The notes: generated from the sequence alone by a model not told the origin. A stretch of DNA of 64,000 bases from Pseudomonas protegens CHA0 (GCF_000397205.1 NC_021237.1:5005501-5069500), one strand, 5' to 3'. Positions 45,794 to 54,372 are shown, counted from the stretch's first letter. Numbers and translations: made by a program.

Positions 45794-46779
45794 GCTTCGT
45801 CAGCGTCCAACACCTGCAAAAGAACTATGCGGGCACCACAGTGTTCAGCGACATCAATTGCGAAATCCGCAAGGGCGAGTTCGTCACCCTGCTCGGCCCT
45901 TCCGGCTGCGGCAAGTCGACCCTGCTGCGCTGCATCGCCGGCCTGACCCCGGTGGACGGCGGCAAGATCCTCCTCGACGGCCAGGACATCGTGCCCCTGA
46001 GCCCGCAGAAACGCGGGATCGGCATGGTGTTCCAGAGCTACGCGCTGTTTCCCAACATGACCGTGGAACAGAACGTCGCCTTTGGCCTGCGCATGCAGAA
46101 GGTCGGCGCCGAAGACAGCCGCAAGCGGGTCGAGGAAGCCTTGCAACTGGTGGAGCTCAACGACTTCGCCAGCCGCTACCCGCACCAGCTGTCCGGTGGC
46201 CAGTGCCAGCGCGTGGCCCTGGCCCGCTCCCTGGTGACCCGCCCGCGCCTGCTGTTGCTGGACGAACCGCTGTCGGCCCTGGATGCACGGATCCGCAAGC
46301 ACTTGCGCGAACAGATCCGCAACATCCAGCGGGAACTGGGCCTGACGACGATCTTCGTCACCCACGACCAGGAAGAAGCCCTGACCATGTCCGACCGGAT
46401 CTTCCTGATGAACCAGGGCAGGATCGTCCAGAGCGGCGATGCCGAAACCCTCTACACCGCCCCGGTGGACGCCTTCGCCGCGGGCTTTATCGGCAACTAC
46501 AACCTGCTGGATGCCGACAGCGCCAGCAAGCTGCTGCAGCGGCCGGTCAGCGGCCGCATCGCCATCCGCCCGGAAGCCATCGAACTGCGCAAGGAAGGCC
46601 CACTGGATGCGCTGGTACGCAGCCACAGTCTGCTGGGCAACGTGATCCGCTATCGAGTCGAGGCCCGAGGCGTGGAGCTGGTGGTGGATGTACTCAACCG
46701 CTCGGCCGATGATCTGCACGCCGACGGCCAGCGTCTGGCATTGAGCATCGATCCGACAGCCCTGTGTGAGGTAGCCTGA
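45790..46779 (+). CDS. ABC transporter ATP-binding protein
   Basis: The 329-aa ATPase is of the CUT1/PotA–FbpC type. Walker A is GPSGCGKST near residue 37, the signature LSGGQCQRVALARS (Cys where Gln is usual), Walker B LLLLDEPLSALD, H-loop VTHDQEEA. A C-terminal TOBE-like domain (about 240–329) suggests regulatory control. It powers the permease pair encoded immediately upstream. Confidence 0.95.
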   Translation: MSFVSVQHLQKNYAGTTVFSDINCEIRKGEFVTLLGPSGCGKSTLLRCIAGLTPVDGGKILLDGQDIVPLSPQKRGIGMVFQSYALFPNMTVEQNVAFGLRMQKVGAEDSRKRVEEALQLVELNDFASRYPHQLSGGQCQRVALARSLVTRPRLLLLDEPLSALDARIRKHLREQIRNIQRELGLTTIFVTHDQEEALTMSDRIFLMNQGRIVQSGDAETLYTAPVDAFAAGFIGNYNLLDADSASKLLQRPVSGRIAIRPEAIELRKEGPLDALVRSHSLLGNVIRYRVEARGVELVVDVLNRSADDLHADGQRLALSIDPTALCEVA

Positions 46780-46819
46780 TGGCATTCACGCAATTGATCC
46801 TGAAGAGAGAGCGGCACTG

Positions 46820-47473
46820 ATGGCCTTGGCAATTTTTGATCTGGACGAAACCCTGATTCACGGCGACTGCGCCACCCTCTGGAGCGAGCAGATGGGCCGC
46901 CTGGGCTGGGTCGACAGCGAGTCGTTCATGCGTCGCAACCATGAGCTGATGGACGCCTACAGCCATGGCAAGCTGGCCATGGAGGAGTTCATGGACTTCA
47001 GCCTGGAACCCATGAGCGGACGCACCCCGGAAGAGGTCGCGCACCTGGTCGAGCCCTGGGTCGAAGAGGTGATCGAGCCGATCATCTTCAGCGACGCCTG
47101 CAAGGCCATTGCCGCCCACCGCCAGGCCGGCGACCGGATCCTGGTGATCTCGGCCTCGGGCACCCACCTGGTGAAACCGATTGCCGCGCGCCTGGGTATC
47201 GACGAAGTCCTGGGAATCGAGCTGGAGGTGCAGCATGGGGTCTACAGCGGCCGCACCGTTGGCACCCTGACCTACCGCGAGGGCAAGATCACCCGCCTGC
47301 TGCAATGGCTGGATGCCGAGGAAGAAAACCTGGAAGGCGCAACCTTCTACTCCGACTCGCGCAATGACCTGCCGTTGCTGCTGCGCGTGGACCACCCGCA
47401 GGTGGTGAACCCGGATCCGGTGCTGCGTGAACATGCGCAGAAGGCCGGCTGGCCGATCCACCACTGGAAGTGA
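46820..47473 (+). CDS. HAD-IB family phosphatase (SerB-like)
   Basis: The 217-aa HAD hydrolase has motif I DLDETLIHGD (nucleophile Asp8), motif II Ser in LVISASGTH, and motif IV SDSRNDLPLL. The helical cap after motif I fits subfamily IB, which includes phosphoserine phosphatase. It closes the ABC operon 40 bp after the ATPase gene. It may release phosphate from the product of the imported compound; this is inference. Confidence 0.88.
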   Translation: MALAIFDLDETLIHGDCATLWSEQMGRLGWVDSESFMRRNHELMDAYSHGKLAMEEFMDFSLEPMSGRTPEEVAHLVEPWVEEVIEPIIFSDACKAIAAHRQAGDRILVISASGTHLVKPIAARLGIDEVLGIELEVQHGVYSGRTVGTLTYREGKITRLLQWLDAEEENLEGATFYSDSRNDLPLLLRVDHPQVVNPDPVLREHAQKAGWPIHHWK

Positions 47474-47503
47474 CCAGCCCCAGAGATCCCCGGAGCTGGC
47501 TTG

Positions 47504-47577
47504 TGTAGGAGCTGGCTTGCCAGCGAACAGACCGTCAGGCCTGACGCCCCCTTCGCCGGCAAGCCGGCTCCTGCAGG
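47504..47577. repeat. Paired REP element
   Basis: Arms tgtaggagctggcttgccagcga (from 47504) and tcgccggcaagccggctcctgca (about 47553–47575). One arm carries compensating changes (ctggc/gccag) that keep its own palindrome. Confidence 0.82.
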
Positions 47578-47579
47578 GC

Positions 47580-48542
47580 TCAGGTCAGGCTGGGGTCGAT
47601 CACCAGCACCAGCTTGCCCGAGACCTGATTGGTCGCCAGCTCCGCAAAAGCGGCTTCTGCATCCTGGATCGCAAAGGTCCTGGCCAATTGCGGGCTCAGA
47701 CGCCCTTCGCTGAACAACGGCCAGACATTCTGCCCAAGGTCGCTCAACAGGTCGGCCTTGAACTGGTCATTCCGGCTGCGCAGGGTCGACCCCAGAAACT
47801 GGATCCGCTTGCCCAGCACCTGGGCCAGGTCCAGCTGCGCTTCGCGCCCGCCCATCAAGCCGATCAGTACCCAACGTCCATCCAGGGCCAGCAGCTTGAG
47901 GTTGTTGGCCACATAATTGGCGCCCACCGGGTCGAGAATCACATCAAAAGGCCCAAAGTCCCGCAGCGCCTCAATGCCATCGGTACGCACCACACCGCCC
48001 TGGGCACCGAGGCTCTCGCAGTAGGCCAGGCGATCGGCTGAACCAACGCTCACCCAGCACGGGTTGCCGAACGCCTTGCACAGCTGGATAGCCGCCGAGC
48101 CGACGCCACTGGCGCCAGCGTGCAGCAGGACCTTCTCGCCCGGCTTGAGCGCTGCCAGCTGGAACAGATTCAGCCAGGCTGTGCTGTAGACCTCGGGCAG
48201 CGCCGCGGCCTCGGCCAGGGACAACCCTTCGGGTACTGGCAGTACATGGCGGGCATCTACCACCACCTCTTCAGCCATGCCTCCGCCCGCCAGCAGGGCA
48301 CAGACCCGATCACCCACTTGCCAGGACGAACCCGGGCCCACTTCACTGACTACCCCGGAGCATTCCAGGCCAAGGGCCTTGCTGGCTCCGGGAGGCGGGG
48401 GATAGAGCCCCGCACGCTGCAACAGGTCGGCCCGATTGAGGCCAGCAGCCGCCACCCGAATGCGAACTTGCCCCACATCACAGGCCGGACTTGGCTCTTC
48501 CACCCACTCCACATGACCTTCAACGCCTTGCAATGCTTTCAC
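47580..48542 (-). CDS. Zinc-free quinone oxidoreductase (MDR superfamily)
   Basis: The 320-aa NAD(P)H:quinone reductase resembles the PIG3/TP53I3 type. Segments include GLNRADLLQRAGLYPPPPGAS, LGLECSGVVSEVG and the cofactor motif HAGASGVGSAAIQL near residue 145. Zinc-binding cysteines of alcohol dehydrogenases are absent. It is divergent from prc across a 138-bp gap. Confidence 0.92.
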   Translation of the reverse strand: MKALQGVEGHVEWVEEPSPACDVGQVRIRVAAAGLNRADLLQRAGLYPPPPGASKALGLECSGVVSEVGPGSSWQVGDRVCALLAGGGMAEEVVVDARHVLPVPEGLSLAEAAALPEVYSTAWLNLFQLAALKPGEKVLLHAGASGVGSAAIQLCKAFGNPCWVSVGSADRLAYCESLGAQGGVVRTDGIEALRDFGPFDVILDPVGANYVANNLKLLALDGRWVLIGLMGGREAQLDLAQVLGKRIQFLGSTLRSRNDQFKADLLSDLGQNVWPLFSEGRLSPQLARTFAIQDAEAAFAELATNQVSGKLVLVIDPSLT

Positions 48543-48568
48543 AGTGCCTCCATAGTGAGTCTGGACTG

Positions 48569-48596
48569 AGCCCGGAGCGGTAGCACCGGGCTTTTT
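48569..48596 (+). terminator. Terminator-like hairpin upstream of prc
   Basis: AGCCCGG–10 nt–CCGGGCT followed by TTTTT reads as a plus-strand terminator, yet no plus-strand gene precedes it. It may attenuate prc or end a short leader RNA. Confidence 0.55.
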
Positions 48597-48680
48597 GCAT
48601 TATGCGACCGGTCCTTATGGAACCGGCGACTTCAAAGACGGCCTAATATGCGTTATCAATTGCCCCCGCGTCGAATCAGC

Positions 48681-50765
48681 ATGAAGCATTTGTTCCCCAG
48701 CACCGCCCTCGCTCTTTTCATTGGTTTCGGCCTGCTGCCGATGTCGACCAATACGTTCGCAGCCAATAGCTGGGACAATCTTCAGCCCGATCGCGATGAG
48801 GTAATTGCCAGCCTCAATGTCGTTGAACTGCTCAAACGTCATCACTACAGCAAACCGCCGCTGGATGATGCGCGCTCGGTGATCATCTATGACAGCTACC
48901 TGAAGCTGCTGGATCCGTCGCGCAGCTACTTCATGGCCAGCGACATCGCGGAGTTCGACAAATGGAAAACCCAGTTTGACGACTTCCTCAAGAGCGGCGA
49001 CCTGAACGCCGGGTTCACCATCTACAAGCGCTATCTGGACCGGGTCAAATCCCGCCTGGACTTCGCCCTGGCCGAGCTTAACAAGGGCGTCGACAAGATC
49101 GACTTCACCACCAAGGAAACCTTGCTGATCGATCGCAAGGATGCTCCTTGGCTCAAGACCACCGCCGAACTCGACGACCTGTGGCGCAAGCGCGTCAAGG
49201 ACGAAGTGCTGCGGATGAAGATCGCCGGCAAGGATCCCAAGCAGATCCAGGAAACCCTGACCAAGCGCTACAAGAACCAGCTGGCGCGCCTGGACCAGAC
49301 CCGTGCCGAAGATATCTTCCAGGCCTACATCAACACCTTCGCCATGTCTTACGACCCGCACACCAACTATCTGTCGCCGGATAACGCGGAAAACTTCGAC
49401 ATCAACATGAGCTTGTCGCTGGAAGGCATCGGCGCCGTGCTGCAGAGCGACAACGACCAGGTCAAGGTCGTGCGCCTGGTGCCGGCAGGCCCGGCGGACA
49501 AGACCAAGCAGGTAGCCCCTGCGGACAAGATCATCGGTGTGGCCCAGGGCGACAAGGAAATGGTCGACGTGGTGGGCTGGCGCCTGGACGAAGTGGTCAA
49601 GCTGATCCGTGGTCCGAAAGGCACCCTGGTACGCCTGGAAGTGATTCCGGCCAGCAATGCGCCAAACGACCAGACCAGCAAGATCGTGCCGATCACCCGC
49701 GAAGCGGTGAAGCTCGAAGACCAGGCGGTGAAGAAGTCGATCCTCAACCTCAAGCAGGACGGCAAGGACTACAAGCTCGGGGTGATCGAGATCCCAGCCT
49801 TCTACCTGGACTTCAAGGCCTTCCGCGCTGGTGATCCGGATTACAAGAGCACTACCCGCGACGTGAAGAAACTGCTGACCGAGTTGCAGAAAGACAAGGT
49901 CGACGGTGTGGTCATCGACCTGCGCAACAACGGCGGCGGCTCCCTCCAGGAAGCCACCGAGCTGACCAGCCTGTTCATCGACAAGGGTCCTACCGTGCTG
50001 GTGCGCAACGCCGACGGCCGGGTGGATGTACTGGAAGATGAAAACCCCGGCGCCTTCTACAAAGGTCCGATGGCACTGCTGGTCAACCGTCTCTCGGCTT
50101 CGGCTTCGGAGATCTTCGCCGGCGCCATGCAGGACTACCACCGCGCCTTGATCATCGGCGGCCAGACCTTCGGCAAAGGCACCGTGCAGACCATCCAGCC
50201 GCTGAACCACGGCGAGCTGAAGCTGACCCTGGCCAAGTTCTACCGGGTTTCCGGGCAGAGCACCCAGCACCAGGGCGTGCTGCCGGATATCGGCTATCCG
50301 TCGATCATCGACACCAAGGAAATCGGCGAAAGCGCCCTGCCTGAAGCCATGCCATGGGACACCATCCGCCCGGCCATCAAGCCTGCGGTAGACCCGTTCA
50401 AACCGTTCCTGGCTCAGCTCAAGGCCGAACACGAAATCCGTTCGGCGAAAGATCCGGAGTTCGTGTTCATCCGCGACAAGCTGGCCCTGGCACAGAAGCT
50501 GATGGCGGAAAAAACCGTCAGCCTCAATGAAGCCGATCGTCGGGCGCAACATGCCGATATCGAAGCCAAGCAACTGGCCCTGGAAAACGCCCGTCGCAAA
50601 GCCAAGGGCGAGGAGCCGCTCAAAGAGCTGAAGAAAGAAGACGAAGATGCACTGGCTGCTGCCGAGCCGGACAAGACCAAGCCGGAAGACGACGCCTACC
50701 TGAGTGAAACCGGGCGCATCCTGCTGGACTATCTGAAGCTCAACACCTCGGTGGCCAAGCACTGA
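48681..50765 (+). CDS. prc: Carboxy-terminal (tail-specific) protease Prc
   Basis: A periplasmic serine protease of about 694 aa. Signal peptide 1–28, a long helical N-terminal domain, a PDZ domain around residues 250–335 (SLEGIGAVLQSDNDQVKVVRLVPAGPADK), then the S41 catalytic domain with serine in SASASEIFAG (residues 472–476) and Lys499 in TFGKGTVQT. In P. aeruginosa the counterpart (AlgO) degrades truncated MucA and so influences alginate. The start at 48681 gives a proper signal peptide; an upstream ATG at 48648 adds 11 residues. A terminator follows. Confidence 0.94.
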   Translation: MKHLFPSTALALFIGFGLLPMSTNTFAANSWDNLQPDRDEVIASLNVVELLKRHHYSKPPLDDARSVIIYDSYLKLLDPSRSYFMASDIAEFDKWKTQFDDFLKSGDLNAGFTIYKRYLDRVKSRLDFALAELNKGVDKIDFTTKETLLIDRKDAPWLKTTAELDDLWRKRVKDEVLRMKIAGKDPKQIQETLTKRYKNQLARLDQTRAEDIFQAYINTFAMSYDPHTNYLSPDNAENFDINMSLSLEGIGAVLQSDNDQVKVVRLVPAGPADKTKQVAPADKIIGVAQGDKEMVDVVGWRLDEVVKLIRGPKGTLVRLEVIPASNAPNDQTSKIVPITREAVKLEDQAVKKSILNLKQDGKDYKLGVIEIPAFYLDFKAFRAGDPDYKSTTRDVKKLLTELQKDKVDGVVIDLRNNGGGSLQEATELTSLFIDKGPTVLVRNADGRVDVLEDENPGAFYKGPMALLVNRLSASASEIFAGAMQDYHRALIIGGQTFGKGTVQTIQPLNHGELKLTLAKFYRVSGQSTQHQGVLPDIGYPSIIDTKEIGESALPEAMPWDTIRPAIKPAVDPFKPFLAQLKAEHEIRSAKDPEFVFIRDKLALAQKLMAEKTVSLNEADRRAQHADIEAKQLALENARRKAKGEEPLKELKKEDEDALAAAEPDKTKPEDDAYLSETGRILLDYLKLNTSVAKH

Positions 50766-50836
50766 GGATGATGGCAATTTAATTCGATCGCGCCTCGGAT
50801 CGTCATTAAACAGTCATCATTCTGTCGTGAAATAAA

Positions 50837-50882
50837 GGACCGGGCGCCGTTCTCTAGCCAGAGCCGCGCCCGGTCCTTTTTT
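50837..50882 (+). terminator. Strong terminator after prc
   Basis: GGACCGGGCGC pairs with GCGCCCGGTCC, followed by TTTTTT. Confidence 0.93.
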
Positions 50883-50898
50883 ATCGACAGAGATCGCC

Positions 50899-52725
50899 AT
50901 GACCACGACCGAACAGCTCAGTGCATTGAGTTCAATCCTGGCTCAAAGCGGTTTGCACAGCCTGTTCCAACCGATCATTTCCCTGTCCGAGCGGCGCATC
51001 CTGGGTTATGAGGCCCTGAGTCGCGGCCCCTCAAACAGCCCTCTGCACTCCCCTGTCGCGCTGTTCGCCGTCGCGCGCCAGGCCGGGCGCCTGAGCGAGC
51101 TGGAGATTGCCTGTCGGCAAAGCGCCTGCAAACGCTTCAGCGAACAACAACTGCCCGGCAAGCTGTTCCTCAACGTCTCACCGGAATCCCTGCTGGAGGC
51201 CGCCCACCAACCAGGGCGTACCTTGCAGCTGCTTGAGGACTTCGGCATCCCCCCCAGCCAGGTGGTGATCGAGCTTACCGAACAGACCCCGATCGACGAT
51301 TTCCAGTTGCTGCAGAACGCCCTGCACCATTACCGCGACATGGGTTTCTCCATCGCCCTGGACGACCTGGGCGCCGGTTATTCGAGCCTGCGCCTGTGGT
51401 CGGAGCTGCGCCCGGACTACGTGAAAATCGACCGGCACTTTATCGACGGCATTCACCAGGATGCCCTCAAGCGCGAGTTCGTCGGCTCGATTCTGCAAAT
51501 CGCAAAAGCCTCCCGCGCCCAGGTGATCGCCGAAGGGATCGAACTGACCGAAGAACTGGCAGTGCTGACCGAGATGGGCGTCGACCTGGTCCAGGGCTAC
51601 CTGTTGTGTCGCCCCCAGGAACAGCCGCCGAGGGACGCTCGGGCAATGATGCCCAAGCATGATCACACCAGCGTGGCCCTCAACGATGATGGCAGCGACC
51701 TCAGTGCGCTGCTCAACGAGCAACCGGCCGTTGCCCGCAATACGCCCACCGCCAACGTCCTGGAAGCCTTTCGCCGGCAAGCCAACCTCAACTCCCTCGC
51801 GGTGCTGGACGAACAGGGGCAGCCTTGCGGCATCGTCCATCGGCACTCGCTCTCCGACGCCCTGCTCAAGCCCTTTGCCACCGACCTGTTCGCCCGCAAG
51901 CCCATCAGCCGCCTGATGAACGATGACTTTCTCGCGGTCGAACTCAGCCAGTCCCTGCAGCAGGTCAGCCGCCTGATCACCAGCCGCGCCCGCCAACGCA
52001 TCGAGGAAGATTTCATCATCACCTTGAATGGCCATTATCTGGGGCTGGGGCGGGTCATCGATGTGCTCAAGCTGATTACGGAGCTGAAGATCCAGCAAGC
52101 CCGCTACGCCAACCCGCTGACTCTGCTGCCCGGCAATGTGCCGATCCAGCAGTGCCTGAGCCGCCTGCTGCAGCAAGCACGGGAATCGGTGATCTGCTAC
52201 GTCGACATCGACAGTTTCAAACCCTTCAACGATATCTATGGCTATGGCCGCGGCGATGAGGTGCTGCTGTGCCTGGCCCAATGCCTGAACGACCGGGTAG
52301 ACCCGAGCCGCGACTTCGTCGGACATATCGGTGGGGATGACTTTCTGCTGGTGCTGGGGCCGGAAGACTGGCGCCGACGGCTCAACCAGTTGCTGGATGA
52401 CTTCCACAGCCAGTGCCGGCGCTTCTACCGCAGCGAACACCTGGAGGCTGGCTGCTTTGTCGCCCCCAATCGGCAAGGTATCCGTCAGGAATTTCCCTTG
52501 CTGTCACTGTCCATCGGCGTAGTGCACCTGTATCCACAGGCCTGTGGCCAACTGGACTCCAGCCAACTGGCGGAGCTGGCCTCCCAGGCCAAGCATCACG
52601 CCAAGAATATCCAGGGCTACAGCATCCATGTGATCGACAGCCTGGAAGCGGCAGCCAGCCTGGGAGCGCAAAACCTCAGTGAGCCGCTGCGGGATCAGTC
52701 GGCTGATCGAGCTGCGTCAGTTTGA
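50899..52725 (+). CDS. EAL–CBS–GGDEF cyclic-di-GMP signalling protein
   Basis: 608 aa, cytoplasmic. The EAL phosphodiesterase domain comes first (about 1–245) and keeps E38-A-L, ELTE, DDLGAGYSSL, KIDRHFIDG and AEGIEL, so it is probably active. A CBS pair (about 270–400) can bind an adenine nucleotide. The GGDEF domain (about 405–590) has GGDDF in place of GGDEF near residue 479, which may weaken cyclase activity or leave GTP binding only. This EAL-first order is unusual compared with GGDEF–EAL. Its 3' end overlaps the convergent Sel1 gene by 50 bp. Confidence 0.93.
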   Translation: MTTTEQLSALSSILAQSGLHSLFQPIISLSERRILGYEALSRGPSNSPLHSPVALFAVARQAGRLSELEIACRQSACKRFSEQQLPGKLFLNVSPESLLEAAHQPGRTLQLLEDFGIPPSQVVIELTEQTPIDDFQLLQNALHHYRDMGFSIALDDLGAGYSSLRLWSELRPDYVKIDRHFIDGIHQDALKREFVGSILQIAKASRAQVIAEGIELTEELAVLTEMGVDLVQGYLLCRPQEQPPRDARAMMPKHDHTSVALNDDGSDLSALLNEQPAVARNTPTANVLEAFRRQANLNSLAVLDEQGQPCGIVHRHSLSDALLKPFATDLFARKPISRLMNDDFLAVELSQSLQQVSRLITSRARQRIEEDFIITLNGHYLGLGRVIDVLKLITELKIQQARYANPLTLLPGNVPIQQCLSRLLQQARESVICYVDIDSFKPFNDIYGYGRGDEVLLCLAQCLNDRVDPSRDFVGHIGGDDFLLVLGPEDWRRRLNQLLDDFHSQCRRFYRSEHLEAGCFVAPNRQGIRQEFPLLSLSIGVVHLYPQACGQLDSSQLAELASQAKHHAKNIQGYSIHVIDSLEAAASLGAQNLSEPLRDQSADRAASV

Positions 52726-53092
52726 GCGCCGCAAGAGGATGCCCGGCCTGGGCCGAAAGCGTCCACCAGCGCGCCGCTTCGACAGCGTCGGGAGCCTTGC
52801 TGGGCGAGCCGGCCAGGCTGATCACGCCCAACTGATAGGCTGCCTTGCCATCCCCTGCCAGTGCAGCCAGCCGCAGCAGGCGTTGACCTTCTTGACGGGC
52901 GCCAAGCCCCTGCCCACGAAAAGTCAGGATGTGCCCATAAAAGCTCAGCGCACCGACATTGCCCAGATTGGCCATGCGCGCGAACTGACCTTCCATCCAA
53001 CGCCAGACACGGGGTTGGCGGACAAACCACGGCCAATGAAACAAACGGCGCGCCAGCCAATAGCCGAGTCGCGCCTTGAGTGCCAGGAACAT
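52676..53092 (-). CDS. Sel1-repeat protein
   Basis: The 138-aa protein has two or three Sel1-like helical repeats (about 45–130: GQRLLRLAALAGDGKAAYQLGVISL, then ARWWTLSAQAGHPLAALKL), a scaffold for protein contacts. The N-terminus is aromatic and basic (WLARRLFHWPWFVRQPRVWRW), perhaps membrane-associating. It starts immediately after the stop of the upstream gene with no gap and overlaps the EAL gene tail-to-tail. Confidence 0.8.
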   Translation of the reverse strand: MFLALKARLGYWLARRLFHWPWFVRQPRVWRWMEGQFARMANLGNVGALSFYGHILTFRGQGLGARQEGQRLLRLAALAGDGKAAYQLGVISLAGSPSKAPDAVEAARWWTLSAQAGHPLAALKLTQLDQPTDPAAAH

Positions 53093-53464
53093 TCAAGCCT
53101 CCGCTGATTCGGGATACTCGTACTCGAAGACCCGCACCACTTCCGAGGCATGCCAGGAAGCCGCGGCAACACCGTCGGAAGGGCCGGAAAAACGCCCCAG
53201 ACGCTCCACGCACTCGAAGAAGCCGGTACGCGGCAAGCGGCTGGCCCCCTGGCTGATCACCAGGGAACTGCGCAAAGGCTGTTCGGCCCGTGCATCCAGC
53301 GCTGCCAGATGCTCCAGCGCCGCTGTCAGGGTCTGCATGGCCGGGCTGGGCAGTTGCAAGCGCTCCAACAAGGCTCGATAGGTTAAAAGATGCCGCTGAC
53401 GACGGGCCTGATCCAGCTCACCCAACAGCCCATCCCAGTGCTGACGACTGATCCTTACACTCAC
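53093..53464 (-). CDS. Uncharacterised protein in XRE–Sel1 operon
   Basis: The 123-aa protein is unrecognised. It is mostly helical, Arg/Leu-rich (QARRQRHLLTYRALLERLQLP), with a stretch LRSSLVISQGASRLPRTGFFECVERLGRF and an aromatic/acidic end VRVFEYEYPESAEA. The start is GTG 53464 with GGAGGGAG upstream. It overlaps the XRE gene by four bases (GTGA) and abuts the Sel1 gene. Function unknown; tight linkage suggests it acts with the XRE regulator. Confidence 0.7.
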   Translation of the reverse strand: MSVRISRQHWDGLLGELDQARRQRHLLTYRALLERLQLPSPAMQTLTAALEHLAALDARAEQPLRSSLVISQGASRLPRTGFFECVERLGRFSGPSDGVAAASWHASEVVRVFEYEYPESAEA

Positions 53465-53802
53465 GATTGCTCCCTCCACCCCGGCACCGTCAACTCCCAG
53501 GCCAGGCTGCGGCGAATCGCAGCGTCGGGTTGACGCTCGCCACTTTCAATCAGGGCCAGGTAAGACGGACTGATACCAACTTTGCGGGCCAGCGCCTCGA
53601 TGGCGATGCCCTTCCCTTCGCGCAGACTGCGTAATTGATCCAGGCCCGGAAGATTCTGGGCTGGTGGCGCTGCCTGAGAAGTTGCGGCAGCGTGCGGTGG
53701 TTGTTCGGTAAGACCTGCGGCTGACAATAAAGCTTGATACTGAGCCCACGGCAGAACCGCATATTCGGGCTCGCCATCGCGTTCAATAATCTGAATATCC
53801 AT
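53461..53802 (-). CDS. XRE-family helix-turn-helix regulator with antitoxin-like N-terminus
   Basis: 113 aa. Residues 1–30 (MDIQIIERDGEPEYAVLPWA…YQALL) resemble the N-terminus of prevent-host-death-type antitoxins. A Pro/Ala linker (about 35–50) leads to an XRE HTH at about 55–105 (LREGKGIAIEALARKVGISPSYLALIESGERQPD). The ATG at 53802 is chosen over the open frame to 53826. It leads the operon XRE–unknown–Sel1. The antitoxin-like impression is by eye only. Confidence 0.8.
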   Translation of the reverse strand: MDIQIIERDGEPEYAVLPWAQYQALLSAAGLTEQPPHAAATSQAAPPAQNLPGLDQLRSLREGKGIAIEALARKVGISPSYLALIESGERQPDAAIRRSLAWELTVPGWREQS

Positions 53803-53916
53803 TACTACCCCGTAGGACAACGACACTTAGCGAGTCGGACTTTTCCCTTGAAGTGTAATCCTAACAGCGGCAATGGTCGCGGGGAGCATGATTGTTGTGG
53901 GAGGCGGTGAATACCC

Positions 53917-54372
53917 TTAGTTTTTCTGCGGTCCTTCCAGCAGCAATTGCTCCGCAGTGTCCGGCAAGCGCTCGACAACCGCGAGTTTTTCCGGCATTTG
54001 CCGATTACGCCAGGTTCGGAAGGCGTTGAGTTCGTCATCCAGGGTTTTCATCAGCCAAGCCAGAACGGCGATATCGTCAAGCATGCCGAACACCGGAATA
54101 AAGTCGGGAATGGCATCCACAGGGCTGAGGAAATACATCAAGCCTGCCACCACCGACAGCAGCGCCTTGGGGCTGATGGCCCGGTACTCGCCACGCCAGT
54201 ACGCCAGGCACAGTGCCTGCAACAAGCGCAGGTCCTGTTTGACCTTGCCCAGGCGTCCGCCCTGGCTGGCGCCTTTGCTCGCCACGGCGAACAGCAGCGT
54301 GGGCAAACGACCGCGGCTCAGCAAGCGCCCCGCCAACGGCAGGAAACGAGCAAAATTCCAGGGTGCTTTCAT
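53917..54372 (-). CDS. YkvA-family (DUF1232) membrane protein
   Basis: About 151 aa. The DUF1232 core is YFLSPVDAIPDFIPVFGMLDDIAVLAWLMKTL (about 85–117), a short hydrophobic region with the conserved SPxDxIPD. The N-terminal 35 residues are basic and hydrophobic. ATGs at 54375 and 54372 follow GGGAG; the second has better spacing. Function of the family is unknown. It is separated by about 115 bp from the XRE operon. Confidence 0.82.
   Translation of the reverse strand: MKAPWNFARFLPLAGRLLSRGRLPTLLFAVASKGASQGGRLGKVKQDLRLLQALCLAYWRGEYRAISPKALLSVVAGLMYFLSPVDAIPDFIPVFGMLDDIAVLAWLMKTLDDELNAFRTWRNRQMPEKLAVVERLPDTAEQLLLEGPQKN

Noticed and set aside
37124..47577. Repeated palindromes considered as a CRISPR array or IS ends
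   Set aside because: They are isolated REP elements at separate gene junctions, with no regular spacers, target-site duplications or transposase.
53093..53802. XRE gene and its partner called as a toxin–antitoxin pair
   Set aside because: The partner shows no known toxin motif, so only the operon structure is reported.
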